A stretch of DNA of 64,000 nucleotides from Krasilnikoviella flava (GCF_900167525.1 NZ_FUZQ01000005.1:186001-250000), one strand, 5' to 3'. Numbered from the stretch's first letter, positions 33,971-44,665 are shown. The notes: generated by a model not told the origin, from the sequence alone. Numbers and translations: made by a program.

Positions 33971-34633
33971 TCAGTGCGTGTGCGTCGATGCCAGGTCCCG
34001 CAGGGCGGCGATCTCCCCGGGGACGTCGTCCGCCCCGTAGACCGCCGAGCCCGCCACGAAGACGTTCGCCCCAGCGTCAGCGGCGCGCTCGATCGTGTCC
34101 CGCGACACTCCCCCGTCGACCTGGATCCACACGTCCAGCCCCGACTCCCCCACCGCCTGGCGGGCGCGCCGGATCTTCGGCAGCGTGCCGTCGATGAAGG
34201 ACTGACCGCCGAAGCCCGGCTCGACCGTCATGACGAGGATCATGTCGACCTCCGGCAGGAGGTCGAGGAACGGCTCCACCGGGGTCGCCGGCCGCAGCGC
34301 CACCCCCGCCCGGGCACCCAGCCGCCGCAGCTCGCGCGCGAGGCGCACCGGCGCAGCCGCGGCCTCCGCATGGAACGTCACCGACGCCGCCCCCGCCTCC
34401 GCGTACGCCGGCGCCCAGCGGTCCGGGTCGTCGATCATCAGGTGCGCGTCGAGCGGCACCGGCGACACCTGGGCGAGACGCTCGAAGATCGGCAGGCCGA
34501 GCGTGAGGTTCGGCACGAAGTGGTTGTCCATGACGTCCACGTGCGCGTAGTCGGCAGTGGCGATGGCCCCCAGGTCGCGTTCGAGGTTCGCGAAGTCGGC
34601 GGACAGGATGCTCGGGTTGATCAGCGCAGGCAT
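33971..34633 (-). CDS. rpe: ribulose-phosphate 3-epimerase
   Basis: 220-residue TIM barrel. [29 protein letters not shown] (metal ligands His/Asp), [22 protein letters not shown] and [10 protein letters not shown] are the Rpe motifs. Interconverts ribulose- and xylulose-5-phosphate in the pentose phosphate pathway. Leaderless start at ATG 34633. Its promoter overlaps that of the divergent acetyltransferase. Confidence 0.95.
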   Translation of the reverse strand: MPALINPSILSADFANLERDLGAIATADYAHVDVMDNHFVPNLTLGLPIFERLAQVSPVPLDAHLMIDDPDRWAPAYAEAGAASVTFHAEAAAAPVRLARELRRLGARAGVALRPATPVEPFLDLLPEVDMILVMTVEPGFGGQSFIDGTLPKIRRARQAVGESGLDVWIQVDGGVSRDTIERAADAGANVFVAGSAVYGADDVPGEIAALRDLASTHTH

Positions 34634-34639
34634 GCGCCC

Positions 34640-34665
34640 AGCGTAGGCGCGGCAGCCACTACGCT
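34640..34665. promoter_or_regulatory. overlapping divergent leaderless promoters of rpe and GNAT gene
   Basis: TACGCT on the minus strand (34640-34645) serves rpe and an identical TACGCT on the plus strand (34660-34665) serves the acetyltransferase gene, each 6 bases from its start codon. The rpe -35 position (about 34663-34668) falls on the other promoter's -10. Confidence 0.6.
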
Positions 34666-34671
34666 CGCCCC

Positions 34672-35214
34672 GTGCCACCGCTCCCCTCCCCCACGGGCCC
34701 GACGACGACACCGGGCCCGCTCGTGCGTGCCGCCGTCGCCGACGACCTGCCGACGATCGCCTCGATCCTCGAGCCGTACGTGACAAGCACGGCCGTCACG
34801 TTCGACGAGCAGGCCCCCGACGCCACCGCCTGGCGGCAGCGCCTCGCCGACCTCGACGCCCGCGGCCTGCCGTTCCTCGTGGCCGAGCTCGACGGCGCCG
34901 TGGTCGGGTATGCGTACGCCGCACCGTGGCGCCCCAAGGCCGCGTACCGCTACACGGTGGAGAACACGATCTACCTCGCCCCCGCCGTCCAGGGGCGAGG
35001 CGTCGGCACCCGGCTCCTCTCGGCACTGCTCGACGCGTGCGCCCTGGCCGGAGTGCGGCAGGTCGTCGCCGTCGTGGCCGACGACCCCGCCGCGGCCGGC
35101 TCGCTGCCGCTGCACCGCCGGCTGGGCTTCGAGGTGGCGGGCGTGCTGCGCGACGTCGGCGTGAAGCACGGCCGCACCGTCAGCACGATGCTGCTGCAGC
35201 GCACCCTCGCCTGA
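34672..35214 (+). CDS. GNAT acetyltransferase (phosphinothricin/methionine sulfoximine-type)
   Basis: 180 residues. [43 protein letters not shown] and the acetyl-CoA loop [18 protein letters not shown] are characteristic of the Pat/MddA branch. [32 protein letters not shown] is the typical end. Family members acetylate phosphinothricin or methionine sulfoximine. GTG 34672 is leaderless. Confidence 0.88.
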   Translation: MPPLPSPTGPTTTPGPLVRAAVADDLPTIASILEPYVTSTAVTFDEQAPDATAWRQRLADLDARGLPFLVAELDGAVVGYAYAAPWRPKAAYRYTVENTIYLAPAVQGRGVGTRLLSALLDACALAGVRQVVAVVADDPAAAGSLPLHRRLGFEVAGVLRDVGVKHGRTVSTMLLQRTLA

Positions 35215-35238
35215 CCCGCGAGGCGCCGGCAGCCGGCG

Positions 35239-36789
35239 TCAGCGGGTGCGGCGCAGCAGCGTGAGGTGCATCGCGTCCGTGCCGTGCGCGTGCGGCCAGA
35301 GCTGCACGTCCAGTCCGTGCGCCCCGCCGTCGGCGGCCCCGAGGTCGAGGTCGGCGCCCGGCACGAGCACGGCCCGCACCGCAGCGCGCGCGTCCATCCG
35401 CTCGGCGTCGTCGCGACGGCGCAGCACGTCGTCCACCACCAGCCGCGTCTCCGCCAGGTGGGGCGAGCACGTCACGTAGGCCACGACGCCGCCCGGGCGC
35501 ACCGCGTCGAGCGCCGACCCCAGCAGCTCACGCTGGAGCGCGCTCAGCGTGCCCAGGTCGGCCGGGGTACGACGCCACCGGGACTCGGGACGACGACGCA
35601 GGGCACCGAGCCCGGTGCACGGTGCGTCGACCAGCACCCGGTCGTAGGCGGCCGGCTCATCCGCGCCGACCTCGCGGCCGTCGCCCGTGCGCACCCGCTC
35701 CACCACGCCCTCGGGCACGGCGCGCAGTGCCCGCTCCACCAAGCGCGCGCGGTGCGGCTGCAGCTCGTTGGCGACGAGCGAGGCGCCCCGCTCCCCCGCC
35801 AGTGCGGCGAGCAGCGCGGCCTTCCCGCCCGGACCGGCGCACAGGTCGAGCCAGCGCGCGTCGGCGCCGTCGAGCGGGGCGCCCGCGAGCGCGAGGGTCA
35901 CGAGCTGGGAGCCCTCGTCCTGCACGCCCGCCCGGGCGTCGGCGACGGCGGCCAGCCCGGCGGGGTCGCTCCCCCCGGCGAGGACGAGCGCGGTGGGAGC
36001 CCAGTGCCCCGGCTCCAGACGCACGTCGGTGTCCTCGGCCTGCTGCTGGAGCACGTCGGGCCCGGCGAGCCCTGGCCGCGCGACGAGGGTGACCCGGGGG
36101 GCGGTGTTGTCGGCGTCGAGCAGGTCGGCGATCTCGTCGGGGCTGCGTCCGTGGCCCACGAGCGCCTCCCGCAGGGCCCGCGTGATCCACACGGGGTGCG
36201 ACCCGACCGTGGCGAGCCCGGTGACGGCGTCGGGCGCCTCGTCGGTGAGGGTCGCGAGCCAGCCGTCGAGCGGAGTGCGGCCGACGGCGCGCAGGACGGC
36301 GTTGACCATCTGGGCGGGCCCGGCGCCCACGCGGTCGCGGGCGAGGGCGACCGTCTCGGAGACGGCAGCGTGGGCGGGGACCCGCATGCCCAGGACCTGG
36401 TGGGCACCGAGACGGAGGACGTCGAGCACCTCCGGGTCGAGCTGGTCGAGGGGGCGCGAGACGCAGCGCGCAAGGATCGCGTCGTAGCGGCCGCGCAGGC
36501 GCAGCGTGCCGTACGCGAGCTCGGTGGCGAACGCGGCGTCGCGGCCCGCGATGCGGCGCTCGCGCAGCAGGGGCGGCAGGACGAGGTTGGCGTACGCGTC
36601 CGAGCCGTCCACCTGTCGCAGCACGTCGTAGGCGGCGGTGCGCGCCGGGTCGGTGCGGCGGCGGCGCTCGCCGGGTGCCTGGGCGCTGCGCTGCGTCTCC
36701 CCCCGGGCGCGGGCACCGCCGCGTTGGCGGCCCTTGCTGTCGCGGTGGTCGTCCCGGCGCGGGCCGCGCTCGCGGCCGTCGGCGCTCAT
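35239..36789 (-). CDS. rsmB: 16S rRNA m5C967-type methyltransferase
   Basis: 516 residues. A basic low-complexity N-terminus (about 45 residues of Arg, Gly, Asp, Lys) precedes a NusB-like domain ([21 protein letters not shown] to NAVLRAVGR). The SAM-dependent domain has [34 protein letters not shown] (catalytic Cys) and [14 protein letters not shown] (second Cys). ATG 36789 overlaps the fmt stop (ATGA), so it is translated with fmt. Confidence 0.92.
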   Translation of the reverse strand: MSADGRERGPRRDDHRDSKGRQRGGARARGETQRSAQAPGERRRRTDPARTAAYDVLRQVDGSDAYANLVLPPLLRERRIAGRDAAFATELAYGTLRLRGRYDAILARCVSRPLDQLDPEVLDVLRLGAHQVLGMRVPAHAAVSETVALARDRVGAGPAQMVNAVLRAVGRTPLDGWLATLTDEAPDAVTGLATVGSHPVWITRALREALVGHGRSPDEIADLLDADNTAPRVTLVARPGLAGPDVLQQQAEDTDVRLEPGHWAPTALVLAGGSDPAGLAAVADARAGVQDEGSQLVTLALAGAPLDGADARWLDLCAGPGGKAALLAALAGERGASLVANELQPHRARLVERALRAVPEGVVERVRTGDGREVGADEPAAYDRVLVDAPCTGLGALRRRPESRWRRTPADLGTLSALQRELLGSALDAVRPGGVVAYVTCSPHLAETRLVVDDVLRRRDDAERMDARAAVRAVLVPGADLDLGAADGGAHGLDVQLWPHAHGTDAMHLTLLRRTR

Positions 36790-37760
36790 CGGGCGTCCTG
36801 CCCGAGACGCAGGTCGGCGTCCCCGGTGAACAGGCCGCGGGCGCCGCGTGCCCAGTCGGCGGCAGCCATGGGCTTCTTGCCGACGGGCTGCACCTGCCCG
36901 AGGGCGACGGCGTGCGTGGCGGTCCCGACGAGGACCTCCTTCTTGCCGGCGCGCACCTGGCCGGGGGCGAGGTCGGTGACGTCGGGGCGCGGCGTGACGG
37001 GGCCGATGCCGAGGCGGGCGCCGGGGGCGGCGTCGGGTCCGGACGTGGGCGGCAGGGTGGTCCACGCCCCCGGGGCGGGGGTGACGGCGCGCACGCGGCG
37101 GTCGACGGCGAGGGCGGGGTCGTCCCAGCGGACGCGGGCGTCGTCGGTCGTGACCTTGGGGGCGAGGGACGCGCCGTCGGCGGGCTGCGGCTGAGGGGCG
37201 AGGGTGCCGTCCTCGAGGGCGTCCAGGGTCGCGACGAGCAGGTCGGCGCCGCTGGTGGCCAGTCGGCCGAGGAGATCGCCCGAGGTGTCGCGGGGTCGGA
37301 TGGTCTCGGTGGCGGTGCCGAGCACGGGGCCGGTGTCCATGCCCTCGTCGAGCAGGAACGTGGTGGCCCCGGTGACCTCGTCGCCGGCGAGGACGGCGTG
37401 CTGCACGGGGGCGGCGCCGCGCCAGGCGGGCAGCACCGAGAAGTGGAGGTTGACCCAGCCGAGCCGGGGGATGGCGAGCACGTCGGGGCGCAGCAGGTGC
37501 CCGTAGGCGACGACGGGCGCGGCGTCGACGTCGAGCTCCCGCAGCCGGGCGAGGAACTCCTCCCCCCGCGGTCGCTCGGTGAGGACCGGGATCCCGGCCT
37601 CCTCGGCCGCGAGACGGACCGGGTTCGGCACGACGCGGCGGCCGCGCCCGGCGGGGGCGTCCGCCCGGGTCAGGACGGCGACGACCTCGTGACGGGACGC
37701 CAGGAGGACGCGCAGGGACGGGACGGCGGGTTCGGGGGTTCCGGCGAAGAGCAGGCGCAC
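36786..37760 (-). CDS. fmt: methionyl-tRNA formyltransferase
   Basis: 324 residues. [16 protein letters not shown] start, [20 protein letters not shown] catalytic signature (Asn/His), [17 protein letters not shown] and a C-terminal tRNA-binding domain. It formylates initiator Met-tRNA. GTG 37760 lies 6 bases after TACGAT (37767-37772), making the fmt-rsmB mRNA leaderless; the adjacent GTG 37763 is less well spaced. Confidence 0.95.
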   Translation of the reverse strand: MRLLFAGTPEPAVPSLRVLLASRHEVVAVLTRADAPAGRGRRVVPNPVRLAAEEAGIPVLTERPRGEEFLARLRELDVDAAPVVAYGHLLRPDVLAIPRLGWVNLHFSVLPAWRGAAPVQHAVLAGDEVTGATTFLLDEGMDTGPVLGTATETIRPRDTSGDLLGRLATSGADLLVATLDALEDGTLAPQPQPADGASLAPKVTTDDARVRWDDPALAVDRRVRAVTPAPGAWTTLPPTSGPDAAPGARLGIGPVTPRPDVTDLAPGQVRAGKKEVLVGTATHAVALGQVQPVGKKPMAAADWARGARGLFTGDADLRLGQDAR

Positions 37761-37766
37761 CACCCG

Positions 37767-37772
37767 ATCGTA
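37767..37772 (-). promoter_or_regulatory. -10 element of leaderless fmt-rsmB operon
   Basis: TACGAT, 6 bases before GTG 37760. Confidence 0.5.
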
Positions 37773-37788
37773 GTCGGGCGCCGGGGGT

Positions 37789-37812
37789 CGGAGACCGGGC
37801 CGGAGACCGGGC
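37789..37812. repeat. 12-bp direct repeat, two copies
   Basis: CGGAGACCGGGC occurs twice in tandem in the gap between the HAD hydrolase stop and the fmt promoter. Confidence 0.8.
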
Positions 37813-37821
37813 CGGCCGGTG

Positions 37822-38448
37822 TCACTCCGGCGGGGCCACCGGAAGACCTCGTGCGCGCAGCGCTGTGCGCAGCGTGGGCGTGCCGGTGAAGCGGACGGCG
37901 TGGAACCCCAGGCTGGCGGCGGCGGCGACGTTGGCGGGGCTGTCGTCGACGAAGACGGCGCGGGCGGGGTCGACGTCGTGCGTGGCGGCGAGGTGCCGGA
38001 AGATCGCGGGGTCGGGCTTGGCCAGGCCCACTCGGCCGGAGACGACCACCTGCTCCATGCGCGCCGTGGCGGGCGCGGCCGTGGCGGCGTGCGCGAACAG
38101 CTCGGCGGACCAGTTGGTGAGCCCCAGGAGACGGACGTCAGCGGCGCGCAGCTCCTCGACGAGCTCCGCCGACCCCTCCACGGGGCCCGTGAGGGTGCCG
38201 TCGAAGCCGGCGACGTACTCGTCCAGGAGGAGCAGCGGATGGGGGCGATCCGTGAGGCTCGCACGGGCGTCGGCCCAACTACGGCCGGCGTCCTGGGCGT
38301 GGTTGAAGGCGGGGAAGTCGATCTCCGCCATCCAGGCGTCGACCTCCGCCCGGGAGCGCCGGGGGAACGCGCCGTACGGGTCCCAGGCGACGAGGACGTT
38401 GCCGAAGTCGTACACCACGGTGTCGACGGGCTGGCTGCTGTCGGTCAT
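37822..38448 (-). CDS. HAD-superfamily hydrolase
   Basis: 208-residue HAD-IA type phosphatase. Motif [10 protein letters not shown] has Asn in place of the usual second DxD Asp (DFGNV), as in the YihX/epoxide-hydrolase N-domain-like group. Motif II LGLTNWS, Lys in [11 protein letters not shown] (motif III) and motif [12 protein letters not shown] are present. Acts on a small phosphorylated compound such as a sugar phosphate. Its ATG overlaps the priA stop by one base. Confidence 0.88.
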   Translation of the reverse strand: MTDSSQPVDTVVYDFGNVLVAWDPYGAFPRRSRAEVDAWMAEIDFPAFNHAQDAGRSWADARASLTDRPHPLLLLDEYVAGFDGTLTGPVEGSAELVEELRAADVRLLGLTNWSAELFAHAATAAPATARMEQVVVSGRVGLAKPDPAIFRHLAATHDVDPARAVFVDDSPANVAAAASLGFHAVRFTGTPTLRTALRARGLPVAPPE

Positions 38449-40655
38449 CAGAGCATCTCCTTGGGGTCCACCTGCACACGGACGGAGCCACCCTCACGTC
38501 GCGCCGACCGCACCGCGAGGGATCCGCGCAGCTGCGCGGCGAGCTCGCCGCCCTGGGCGAGGGGGACGCGCAGCACGGTGCGCACCTGGGGTTCGAGCGT
38601 GGACGCGCGGCGCGGGTCGGCGTCGGGCTGCTCGACGGGTCCGAGGACGCTGTCGGGGCCGGCGAGGGAGAGCCGCCCCACGACGGCGTCCACCGCGCCC
38701 CGGTCGCCCGTGACCGCGGCGACGCGGACCGCGGGCGGCAGCGCGAGCTCGCGGCGCTCGACGAGCTCACGGTCGGCGAGGCCGGCGGGGTCGTAGCGCA
38801 CGAGGGCGCCGGTCGGGGCGGGCGCGGCGTCCCCGACGAGGAGCACCTGTCCCCCGGCACGGGCGGGGTGCACGAGAGCCGCGGCGGCGAGCCAGCGGTG
38901 CAGGGCCTCGGTCGCGGTGGCGAGCCCGGTGCCCGCGGTGGCCACCGCGGCGTCCAGCAGGAGCGCGACGGCGTAGCCGCCGTCCGCCACCGGTTCGGCG
39001 CCCGGGGTGGCCACGACGAGCGCCGGCTCGGGCCCGACACGGTCGAGCACTCCCCCGGGCGCCGAGGACGCGGACACGCGCACGGGGGTGCCGGCGAACG
39101 CGCGGCCGAGCTCCTCGGCGGTGCGGTCGGAGCCGACGCGGACGGCGCGCACCCGGGTGTCACCGCACTCCTCGCAGCGCCACCCGCCGGCGAGGCGGCC
39201 GCACCAGGAGCACTGGGGCGCGGATCCGGTGCGCGTCATGCCGAGGGGGCCGTGGCAGGCGCCGCAGCGTGCGGCGGTGCGGCACCGGGCGCAGGCGACG
39301 ACGGGCAGGTAGCCGGTCCGGGGCACCTGCACCAGCACGGGGCCGCGCGCGAGGCCGTCCCGGGCCGCGCGCCAGGCGGCGGTGGGCAGCCGGGCCGCCG
39401 CCCCCGGGCCTTCGGCGGCCAGCTCGACGGAGGTGAGGGCCCGGACGCGGGGCGCACGGACGCGGAGCACGTCCCGGGGGGCCGCGATCTCGCGCGCCCA
39501 CCCCGAGGCGAGCAGCGCCTGCGCCTGGACCGTGCGCCCCGGGGACGCGAGGAGGAAGGCGGCGTCCTCGAGGTCGCTGCGCAGCGCGAGCACGTCGCGG
39601 GCGTGCGGGTAGGGCGCGTGCGGCTCGGCGAGGGTGTCCTCGCCGTCCCCCCACAGCACGACGAGCCCGAGGTCGGGCACGGGCGCGAACATGGCGGCCC
39701 GTGTCCCGACCACGACGTCCGCGAGGCCGTGCCTCGCCCGCAGGAAGGCGCGGTAGCGCGGGGCTGGACCGTCGTCGGCGAGGAGCCGCACGACGTCGTC
39801 GACCCCGGCCTCGGCGAGAGCGGTGACCGTGCGCTCGACGTCGCGGGCGTCAGGGGCGACGACGAGGACGCGGCGCCCGCCCGCGACGGTCGCGCGGGCC
39901 GCCTGCGCGACGGCGGCGGCCCAGTGCGGCACGTGCGCGGGTCCGTCCCCGACCGGGGGTGCAAGGCCCGGCAGCGGGGTCCAGACGGCGCGCGGGGCCT
40001 GCCCTGCCAGGAGGTGGCGGCAGAACGCCTCGCCGCCGAGGTAGGACGCCCAGGCCGACGTGGCGCCGTCCGCGGGCGGCGTCGCGCTACCGTCGCCGGC
40101 GTCGTCCGTGGAGGGCTCGGACCCCGCGGCGGGGTCGACCGGCTCCTCCTGCGCGGCGGCCTCGGCGAGGACGGCGAGCACCTCCTTCTCGACCCGGGCG
40201 TGCCGGGGCGGCACGGCCAGCCGCAGCACGTCGGCAAGGGTGCCGGCGTACCGGTCGGCGACCGCGCGGGCGAGCCGCAGCACCGGCTCCGACAGCACGG
40301 GGTCGGCGGAGACGACCCGCTTCAAGGGCACGAGGCGGCCTTCGTGGTCGGACGTCTCCCGACGCTCCACGACGTACCCCGACACCTCCTGCGGCCCGAA
40401 CCTCGCGCGCACGCGCACCCCCGGCCGCGCGTCGTCGGACATGGGGGCGGGCACGAGGTAGTCGTACGGGCGGTCCAGGTGCGCCGGCTGCAGGTCCAGC
40501 ACCACCCGGGCGACGGGCAGCTCGTCGGCGACCGGCGTCGCCCCCAGGGCCGCCTTGCGCCCGCCGTTCCGCCGCTTCGCGCCCGACGTGCGCGGGGCGG
40601 GCACGTCGTCGAGCCCGAGCAGCGCGGGCTGCTCGGGCTCGGGGGTGTCGGTCAC
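38448..40655 (-). CDS. priA: primosomal protein PriA, helicase-motif-free actinobacterial type
   Basis: 735 residues. N-terminal DNA 3'-end-binding domain (VARVVLDLQPAHLDRPYDYLVP, RVRARFGPQEVSGYVVER) and zinc-binding Cys pairs (CARCRTAARCGACHG, CSWCGRLAGGWRCEECG) are typical. Where helicase PriA has a Walker A GxTGSGKT, this protein reads GGRRVLVVAPDARDVERTV, and the DEAH box is absent. Actinobacterial PriA proteins share this loss. It probably acts as a replication-restart loader rather than a helicase. GTG start at 40655. Confidence 0.9.
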   Translation of the reverse strand: MTDTPEPEQPALLGLDDVPAPRTSGAKRRNGGRKAALGATPVADELPVARVVLDLQPAHLDRPYDYLVPAPMSDDARPGVRVRARFGPQEVSGYVVERRETSDHEGRLVPLKRVVSADPVLSEPVLRLARAVADRYAGTLADVLRLAVPPRHARVEKEVLAVLAEAAAQEEPVDPAAGSEPSTDDAGDGSATPPADGATSAWASYLGGEAFCRHLLAGQAPRAVWTPLPGLAPPVGDGPAHVPHWAAAVAQAARATVAGGRRVLVVAPDARDVERTVTALAEAGVDDVVRLLADDGPAPRYRAFLRARHGLADVVVGTRAAMFAPVPDLGLVVLWGDGEDTLAEPHAPYPHARDVLALRSDLEDAAFLLASPGRTVQAQALLASGWAREIAAPRDVLRVRAPRVRALTSVELAAEGPGAAARLPTAAWRAARDGLARGPVLVQVPRTGYLPVVACARCRTAARCGACHGPLGMTRTGSAPQCSWCGRLAGGWRCEECGDTRVRAVRVGSDRTAEELGRAFAGTPVRVSASSAPGGVLDRVGPEPALVVATPGAEPVADGGYAVALLLDAAVATAGTGLATATEALHRWLAAAALVHPARAGGQVLLVGDAAPAPTGALVRYDPAGLADRELVERRELALPPAVRVAAVTGDRGAVDAVVGRLSLAGPDSVLGPVEQPDADPRRASTLEPQVRTVLRVPLAQGGELAAQLRGSLAVRSARREGGSVRVQVDPKEML

Positions 40656-40713
40656 GGGCTCATCCCATCATGCGCCGCCGACGGCGCGGGGCACCCGAGG
40701 CGTGCCCGCCAGG

Positions 40714-41931
40714 TCAGACGGCGGCCCGCAGGGCGTCCACGCGGTCGGTGCGCTCCCAGGTGAACCCGGGCAGGTCGCGCCCGAAGTGGCCGTAGGTGGC
40801 CGTCGCCGCGTACACGGGGCGCAGCAGGTCGAGGTCGCGGATGATCGCCGCCGGGCGCAGGTCGAAGACCGCCTCGATGGCGGCCGCGATGCGCTCCGTG
40901 GGCACGGACTCGGTGCCGAACGTCTCGACGTACAGGCCCACCGGGTGCGCCTTGCCGATCGCGTACGCCACCTGCACCTCGCAGCGGCGCGCCAGCCCGG
41001 CCGCGACCACGTTCTTCGCCACCCAGCGCATCGCGTACGCGGCGGACCGGTCGACCTTCGACGGGTCCTTGCCGGAGAACGCGCCGCCGCCGTGGCGGGC
41101 CATGCCGCCGTAGGTGTCGACGATGATCTTGCGGCCCGTGAGCCCGGCGTCGCCCTGCGGGCCGCCGACGACGAACTTGCCCGTCGGGTTGACGATGAGA
41201 CGCGCGTCCGCCGTCTCGACGCCGGTCTGCTCGGCGATCTGCGCGAGGACAGGGGCGATCACCTGATCGGCCACCTCGCGCTGCAGCTTCTCCTGCACGA
41301 TGTCGGCGTCGTGCTGGGTCGAGAGCACCACCGTGTCGATGCGCACCGGGCGGTCGCCGTCGTAGGCGACCGTCACCTGCGTCTTGCCGTCGGGGCGCAG
41401 ACCGGGCAGCTCGCCCGAGCGCCGCACGGCCGCGAGCCGCTCCGCCAGCCGGTGCGAGGTCCAGATCGGCAGGGGCATCAGCTCCGGCGTCTCGTCCGTC
41501 GCGTACCCGAACATCAGGCCCTGGTCGCCCGCCCCCTGCGCGTCCAGCGGGTCGCGCGAGATCCCCGGGCCCGACGCGTCGTCGCGGTCCTCGAGGCTCT
41601 TGTCGACGCCCTGGGCGATGTCGGGCGACTGCTGCCCGATCGACACGGACACGCCGCAGGAGTCGCCGTCGAAGCCGATCGCCGAGGAGGTGTACCCGAT
41701 CCGCCGCACGACCTCGCGCACGATCTGCGGGATCTCGACGTACGCATCCGTGGTGACCTCGCCGGCGACGTGCACGAGGCCCGTCGTCACCATCGTCTCC
41801 ACGGCGACGCGGGAACGCGGGTCCTGCGCGAGGAGCGCGTCCAGGATGGCGTCGGAGATCTGGTCGCACACCTTGTCCGGGTGGCCCTCGGTCACGGACT
41901 CGGACGTGAAGAGGCGCAGCGCATCGGTCAT
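40714..41931 (-). CDS. metK: S-adenosylmethionine synthetase
   Basis: 405 residues. [36 protein letters not shown] (metal/ATP), [20 protein letters not shown] and [22 protein letters not shown] are the MetK signatures. Makes SAM from methionine and ATP. ATG 41931 lies 7 bases after TAGGCT (41939-41944), so it is leaderless; I saw no SAM riboswitch in the 76-base gap to coaBC. Confidence 0.97.
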   Translation of the reverse strand: MTDALRLFTSESVTEGHPDKVCDQISDAILDALLAQDPRSRVAVETMVTTGLVHVAGEVTTDAYVEIPQIVREVVRRIGYTSSAIGFDGDSCGVSVSIGQQSPDIAQGVDKSLEDRDDASGPGISRDPLDAQGAGDQGLMFGYATDETPELMPLPIWTSHRLAERLAAVRRSGELPGLRPDGKTQVTVAYDGDRPVRIDTVVLSTQHDADIVQEKLQREVADQVIAPVLAQIAEQTGVETADARLIVNPTGKFVVGGPQGDAGLTGRKIIVDTYGGMARHGGGAFSGKDPSKVDRSAAYAMRWVAKNVVAAGLARRCEVQVAYAIGKAHPVGLYVETFGTESVPTERIAAAIEAVFDLRPAAIIRDLDLLRPVYAATATYGHFGRDLPGFTWERTDRVDALRAAV

Positions 41932-41938
41932 GCCGCAC

Positions 41939-41944
41939 AGCCTA
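41939..41944 (-). promoter_or_regulatory. -10 element of leaderless metK
   Basis: TAGGCT, 7 bases before ATG 41931. Confidence 0.5.
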
Positions 41945-42007
41945 CGGGCAGCAGGCCGCCTGACCAGGTCTCCGGGGCAGGGAATGTCTCACATGCTGGG
42001 GTGAATC

Positions 42008-43243
42008 TCAGATGGCGGGCAACGTCTTGGCCACGGCGTCCCAGATCGCGTCGGCGACGGCACGCTTGGTACCGGACGCCTCCGCCACGACATCCCCCTG
42101 CCCGTCGAGCACGGTGACGGCGTTGGTCGGGGCACCGAACCCGCGCCCGGCTCCCACAGCGTTGACCGCGAGGAGGTCCGCGCCCTTGCGCCGGGCCTTG
42201 CGGCGCCCGTGGTCGAGCACCGATCCGTCGGCGTCGCCCGTCTCGGCGGCGAAGCCGACGACGAGCTGCCCGGGCCGCAGCCGGTCGGCGGCCAGCTCCG
42301 CGAGCACGTCCGGGTTCTCCACGAGGGCGATCGGGTCCGGGCCCGCGCCGGGCACCTTCTTGATCTTCGCGTCGGGGACGTCCGTCGGCCGGAAGTCCGC
42401 GACGGCAGCGGCCATGACGACGACGTCCGATGCCGCGGCCGCGGCGCGCACGGCGTCCCGCAGCTCGGCGGTGGTCTCCACCGGGACGACGACGACCCCC
42501 GCGGCCAGCGCGGCGGCGCACACGGCGGCGTCGAGGTTGGCCGCCACGAGCGTCACGTCGGCGCCGCGCGCGCGGGCGGCCTCGGCCAGCGCCGCGCCCT
42601 GTCGGCCGCTGGACCGGTTGCCGATGAAGCGCACCGGGTCGATGGGCTCGCGTGTGCCGCCGGCGGACACGACGACGGTGCGGCCCGCCAGGTCGCCGTG
42701 CCGCGGGTCGCCGACGTCCGAGGCCGCGGCAGCGAGGGCCACGCGAGCGATCTCCTCCGGCTCGGGCAGCCGGCCCGGCCCGGTGTCGGCACCGGTGAGA
42801 CGACCGCTCTCCGGCTCGATCACCGTGACGCCACGTGCGCGCAGCGTCGCCACGTTGGCGCGGGTGGCGGGGTGCTCCCACATCTCGGTGTGCATCGCGG
42901 GTGCCATCACGACCGGGCACCGCGCGGTGAGGAGCGTCGAGGTGAGGAGGTCGTCGGCGCGGCCGCCCGCCGCCCGGGCGAGGAGGTCCGCCGTCGCGGG
43001 GGCGACGACCACGAGGTCGGCGCCCTGCCCGAGCGCGACGTGCGGCACGTGCGCGACGTCCTCGAACACCTCGTCCGTGACGGGCTCGCCGGACAGGGCC
43101 TCGAACGTCGGCGCGCCGACGAACCGCAGGGCCGACGCCGTCGGGATCACGCGGACCGCGTGCCCCTCCTCGCGCAGCAGGCGCAGCAGCAGCACCGCCT
43201 TGTACGCGGCGATGCCACCACTGACGCCCAGCAGGATCCTCAT
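42008..43243 (-). CDS. coaBC: bifunctional phosphopantothenoylcysteine decarboxylase/synthase
   Basis: 411 residues. CoaC half: LGVSGGIAAYKAVLLLRLL (FMN), catalytic region MAPAMHTEMWEHPAT. CoaB half from about 190: VVVSAGGTREPIDPVRFIGNRSSGRQGAALAEAA and KIKKVPG (CTP-binding Lys). Two consecutive steps of coenzyme A synthesis. Confidence 0.96.
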   Translation of the reverse strand: MRILLGVSGGIAAYKAVLLLRLLREEGHAVRVIPTASALRFVGAPTFEALSGEPVTDEVFEDVAHVPHVALGQGADLVVVAPATADLLARAAGGRADDLLTSTLLTARCPVVMAPAMHTEMWEHPATRANVATLRARGVTVIEPESGRLTGADTGPGRLPEPEEIARVALAAAASDVGDPRHGDLAGRTVVVSAGGTREPIDPVRFIGNRSSGRQGAALAEAARARGADVTLVAANLDAAVCAAALAAGVVVVPVETTAELRDAVRAAAAASDVVVMAAAVADFRPTDVPDAKIKKVPGAGPDPIALVENPDVLAELAADRLRPGQLVVGFAAETGDADGSVLDHGRRKARRKGADLLAVNAVGAGRGFGAPTNAVTVLDGQGDVVAEASGTKRAVADAIWDAVAKTLPAI

Positions 43244-43287
43244 CGCGGGTCTACTTCGTCCCGAGGGTCATCAGGCCGCAGGGGCCG

Positions 43288-43605
43288 TCAGAAGGTGATC
43301 TCGTCGCCGGGCTCGGCGACCGGCTCCGCGGCGTCCGCGGGCTTCTCCTCGACCGGCGTGGACACGAGGAGGCCGGCGTTGATCTCGCGCATGGCGATGG
43401 AGAGCGGCTTCTCCTGGTTGCGGGTCTCCACCAGCGGGCCCACGTTCTCCAGCAGGCCCTCGTTGAGCTGCGAGTAGTAGGCGTTGATCTGGCGCGCGCG
43501 CTGGGACGCGTACAGCACGAGGCCGTACTTCGAGTCGGTGCGCTCGAGCAGCTCGTCGATCGGCGGGTCGGTGATGCCGATGGGCTGGGCCACGGTTCCG
43601 GCCAT
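43288..43605 (-). CDS. rpoZ: RNA polymerase omega subunit
   Basis: 105 residues. [42 protein letters not shown] and [16 protein letters not shown] are the actinobacterial omega pattern. It stabilises the core polymerase. The acidic tail ([17 protein letters not shown]) is typical. ATG has GGAGTG upstream. Lies in the mihF-gmk-rpoZ-coaBC gene run. Confidence 0.96.
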   Translation of the reverse strand: MAGTVAQPIGITDPPIDELLERTDSKYGLVLYASQRARQINAYYSQLNEGLLENVGPLVETRNQEKPLSIAMREINAGLLVSTPVEEKPADAAEPVAEPGDEITF

Positions 43606-43683
43606 GGGTCACACTCCAGACAAAGTTCGGTGACGGTGTGGGTGACGAGACGTCAGGGGGTCAGCAGCCCATCCTACCTGCGT

Positions 43684-44361
43684 TCACCCCGTGACCTGTG
43701 GCGCCGGCGACGTCACGCCCATCACGCGTGCGAGCTCGTCCGTGGCGTGCGTGACATCGCCGTTGACGATCGTCACGTCGAACTCGGGCTCCGCCGCGAG
43801 CTCGGTCCGCGCGGTGCGCAGGCGCCGCTCCCGTTCCTCGGCGTCCTCCGTGCCCCGGCCGACCAGCCGCCGCACGAGCTCGTCGAAGCTCGGCGGGGCG
43901 AGGAAGACGAACTGCGCCGCCAGGCCCCTCGACGTCACGGCCTCCCGCACCTGCCGCGCCCCCTGCAGGTCGATCTCCAGGAGCGTCGGCACACCGGCCG
44001 CGAGATGCTCCTCGACCGGCCCGCGCGGCGTGCCGTACCGGTGCCGGCCGTGCACGACCGCCCACTCGAGCATCTCGCCCTCGGCGACCATCCGGTCGAA
44101 CTCGTCGGGCGAGACGAACAGGTAGTGCACGCCGTGCACCTCGCCCGGACGTGCGGGTCGGGTCGTCGCCGAGACCGACAACCACACCTGCGGGTAGCGC
44201 GCGCGGATGTCGGCCGAGACGGTGCCCTTGCCCACGGCCGTGGGCCCGGCGAGCACGGTCAGCCGGGCCGGCACCGGCTCCGCGGCCGCGCCGACGGGGG
44301 CGGTGACGGAAGGTTCGTGCGGTGCCGGACTGCCGGCGGGTGGTGCGGAAATGTCAGCCAA
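43684..44361 (-). CDS. gmk: guanylate kinase
   Basis: P-loop GPTAVGKGT followed by [27 protein letters not shown] and [13 protein letters not shown] define Gmk (GMP to GDP). The start is uncertain. TTG 44361 overlaps the mihF stop and would be coupled, giving 225 residues with a non-conserved N-terminal tail. GTG 44274 gives a standard 196-residue enzyme with GGAG just upstream. Confidence 0.93.
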   Translation of the reverse strand: MADISAPPAGSPAPHEPSVTAPVGAAAEPVPARLTVLAGPTAVGKGTVSADIRARYPQVWLSVSATTRPARPGEVHGVHYLFVSPDEFDRMVAEGEMLEWAVVHGRHRYGTPRGPVEEHLAAGVPTLLEIDLQGARQVREAVTSRGLAAQFVFLAPPSFDELVRRLVGRGTEDAEERERRLRTARTELAAEPEFDVTIVNGDVTHATDELARVMGVTSPAPQVTG

Positions 44362-44665
44362 ACCTCTCGATGAGCGCCGAAGCCTGGTGCGGCCCGAGGC
44401 CACGGACACGGCGGGTCTCGGCGATCCCGATCTCCTCCATGATCGCCCGGGCCTTCACCTTACCGACCCCCGGGAGCGACTCGAGCAGCGAGACGACCTT
44501 GAGCTTGCCCACGACGTCGTCCTTCTGCCCCTTCTCGATCACGTCCTTGAGGGAGCCCTGGGAGTACTTCAACCGGTTCTTGATCTCCGCGCGGACGCGC
44601 CGAGCCTCGGCCGCTTTTTCCAGGGCCGCAGCACGCTGTTCCGGGGTGAGAGGGGGGAGAGCCAC
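44354..44665 (-). CDS. mihF: actinobacterial integration host factor mIHF
   Basis: 103 residues. [26 protein letters not shown] and [33 protein letters not shown], a helix-two-turns-helix type DNA-binding segment, are diagnostic. A nucleoid-associated protein essential in mycobacteria. GTG 44665 has AGGTGA 6 bases upstream. Encoded directly upstream of gmk, with which it overlaps. Confidence 0.95.
   Translation of the reverse strand: MALPPLTPEQRAAALEKAAEARRVRAEIKNRLKYSQGSLKDVIEKGQKDDVVGKLKVVSLLESLPGVGKVKARAIMEEIGIAETRRVRGLGPHQASALIERFG

Noticed and set aside
41932-42007. SAM riboswitch upstream of metK
   Set aside because: The gap is 76 bases and the metK promoter appears leaderless, so there is no transcribed leader to hold a riboswitch.
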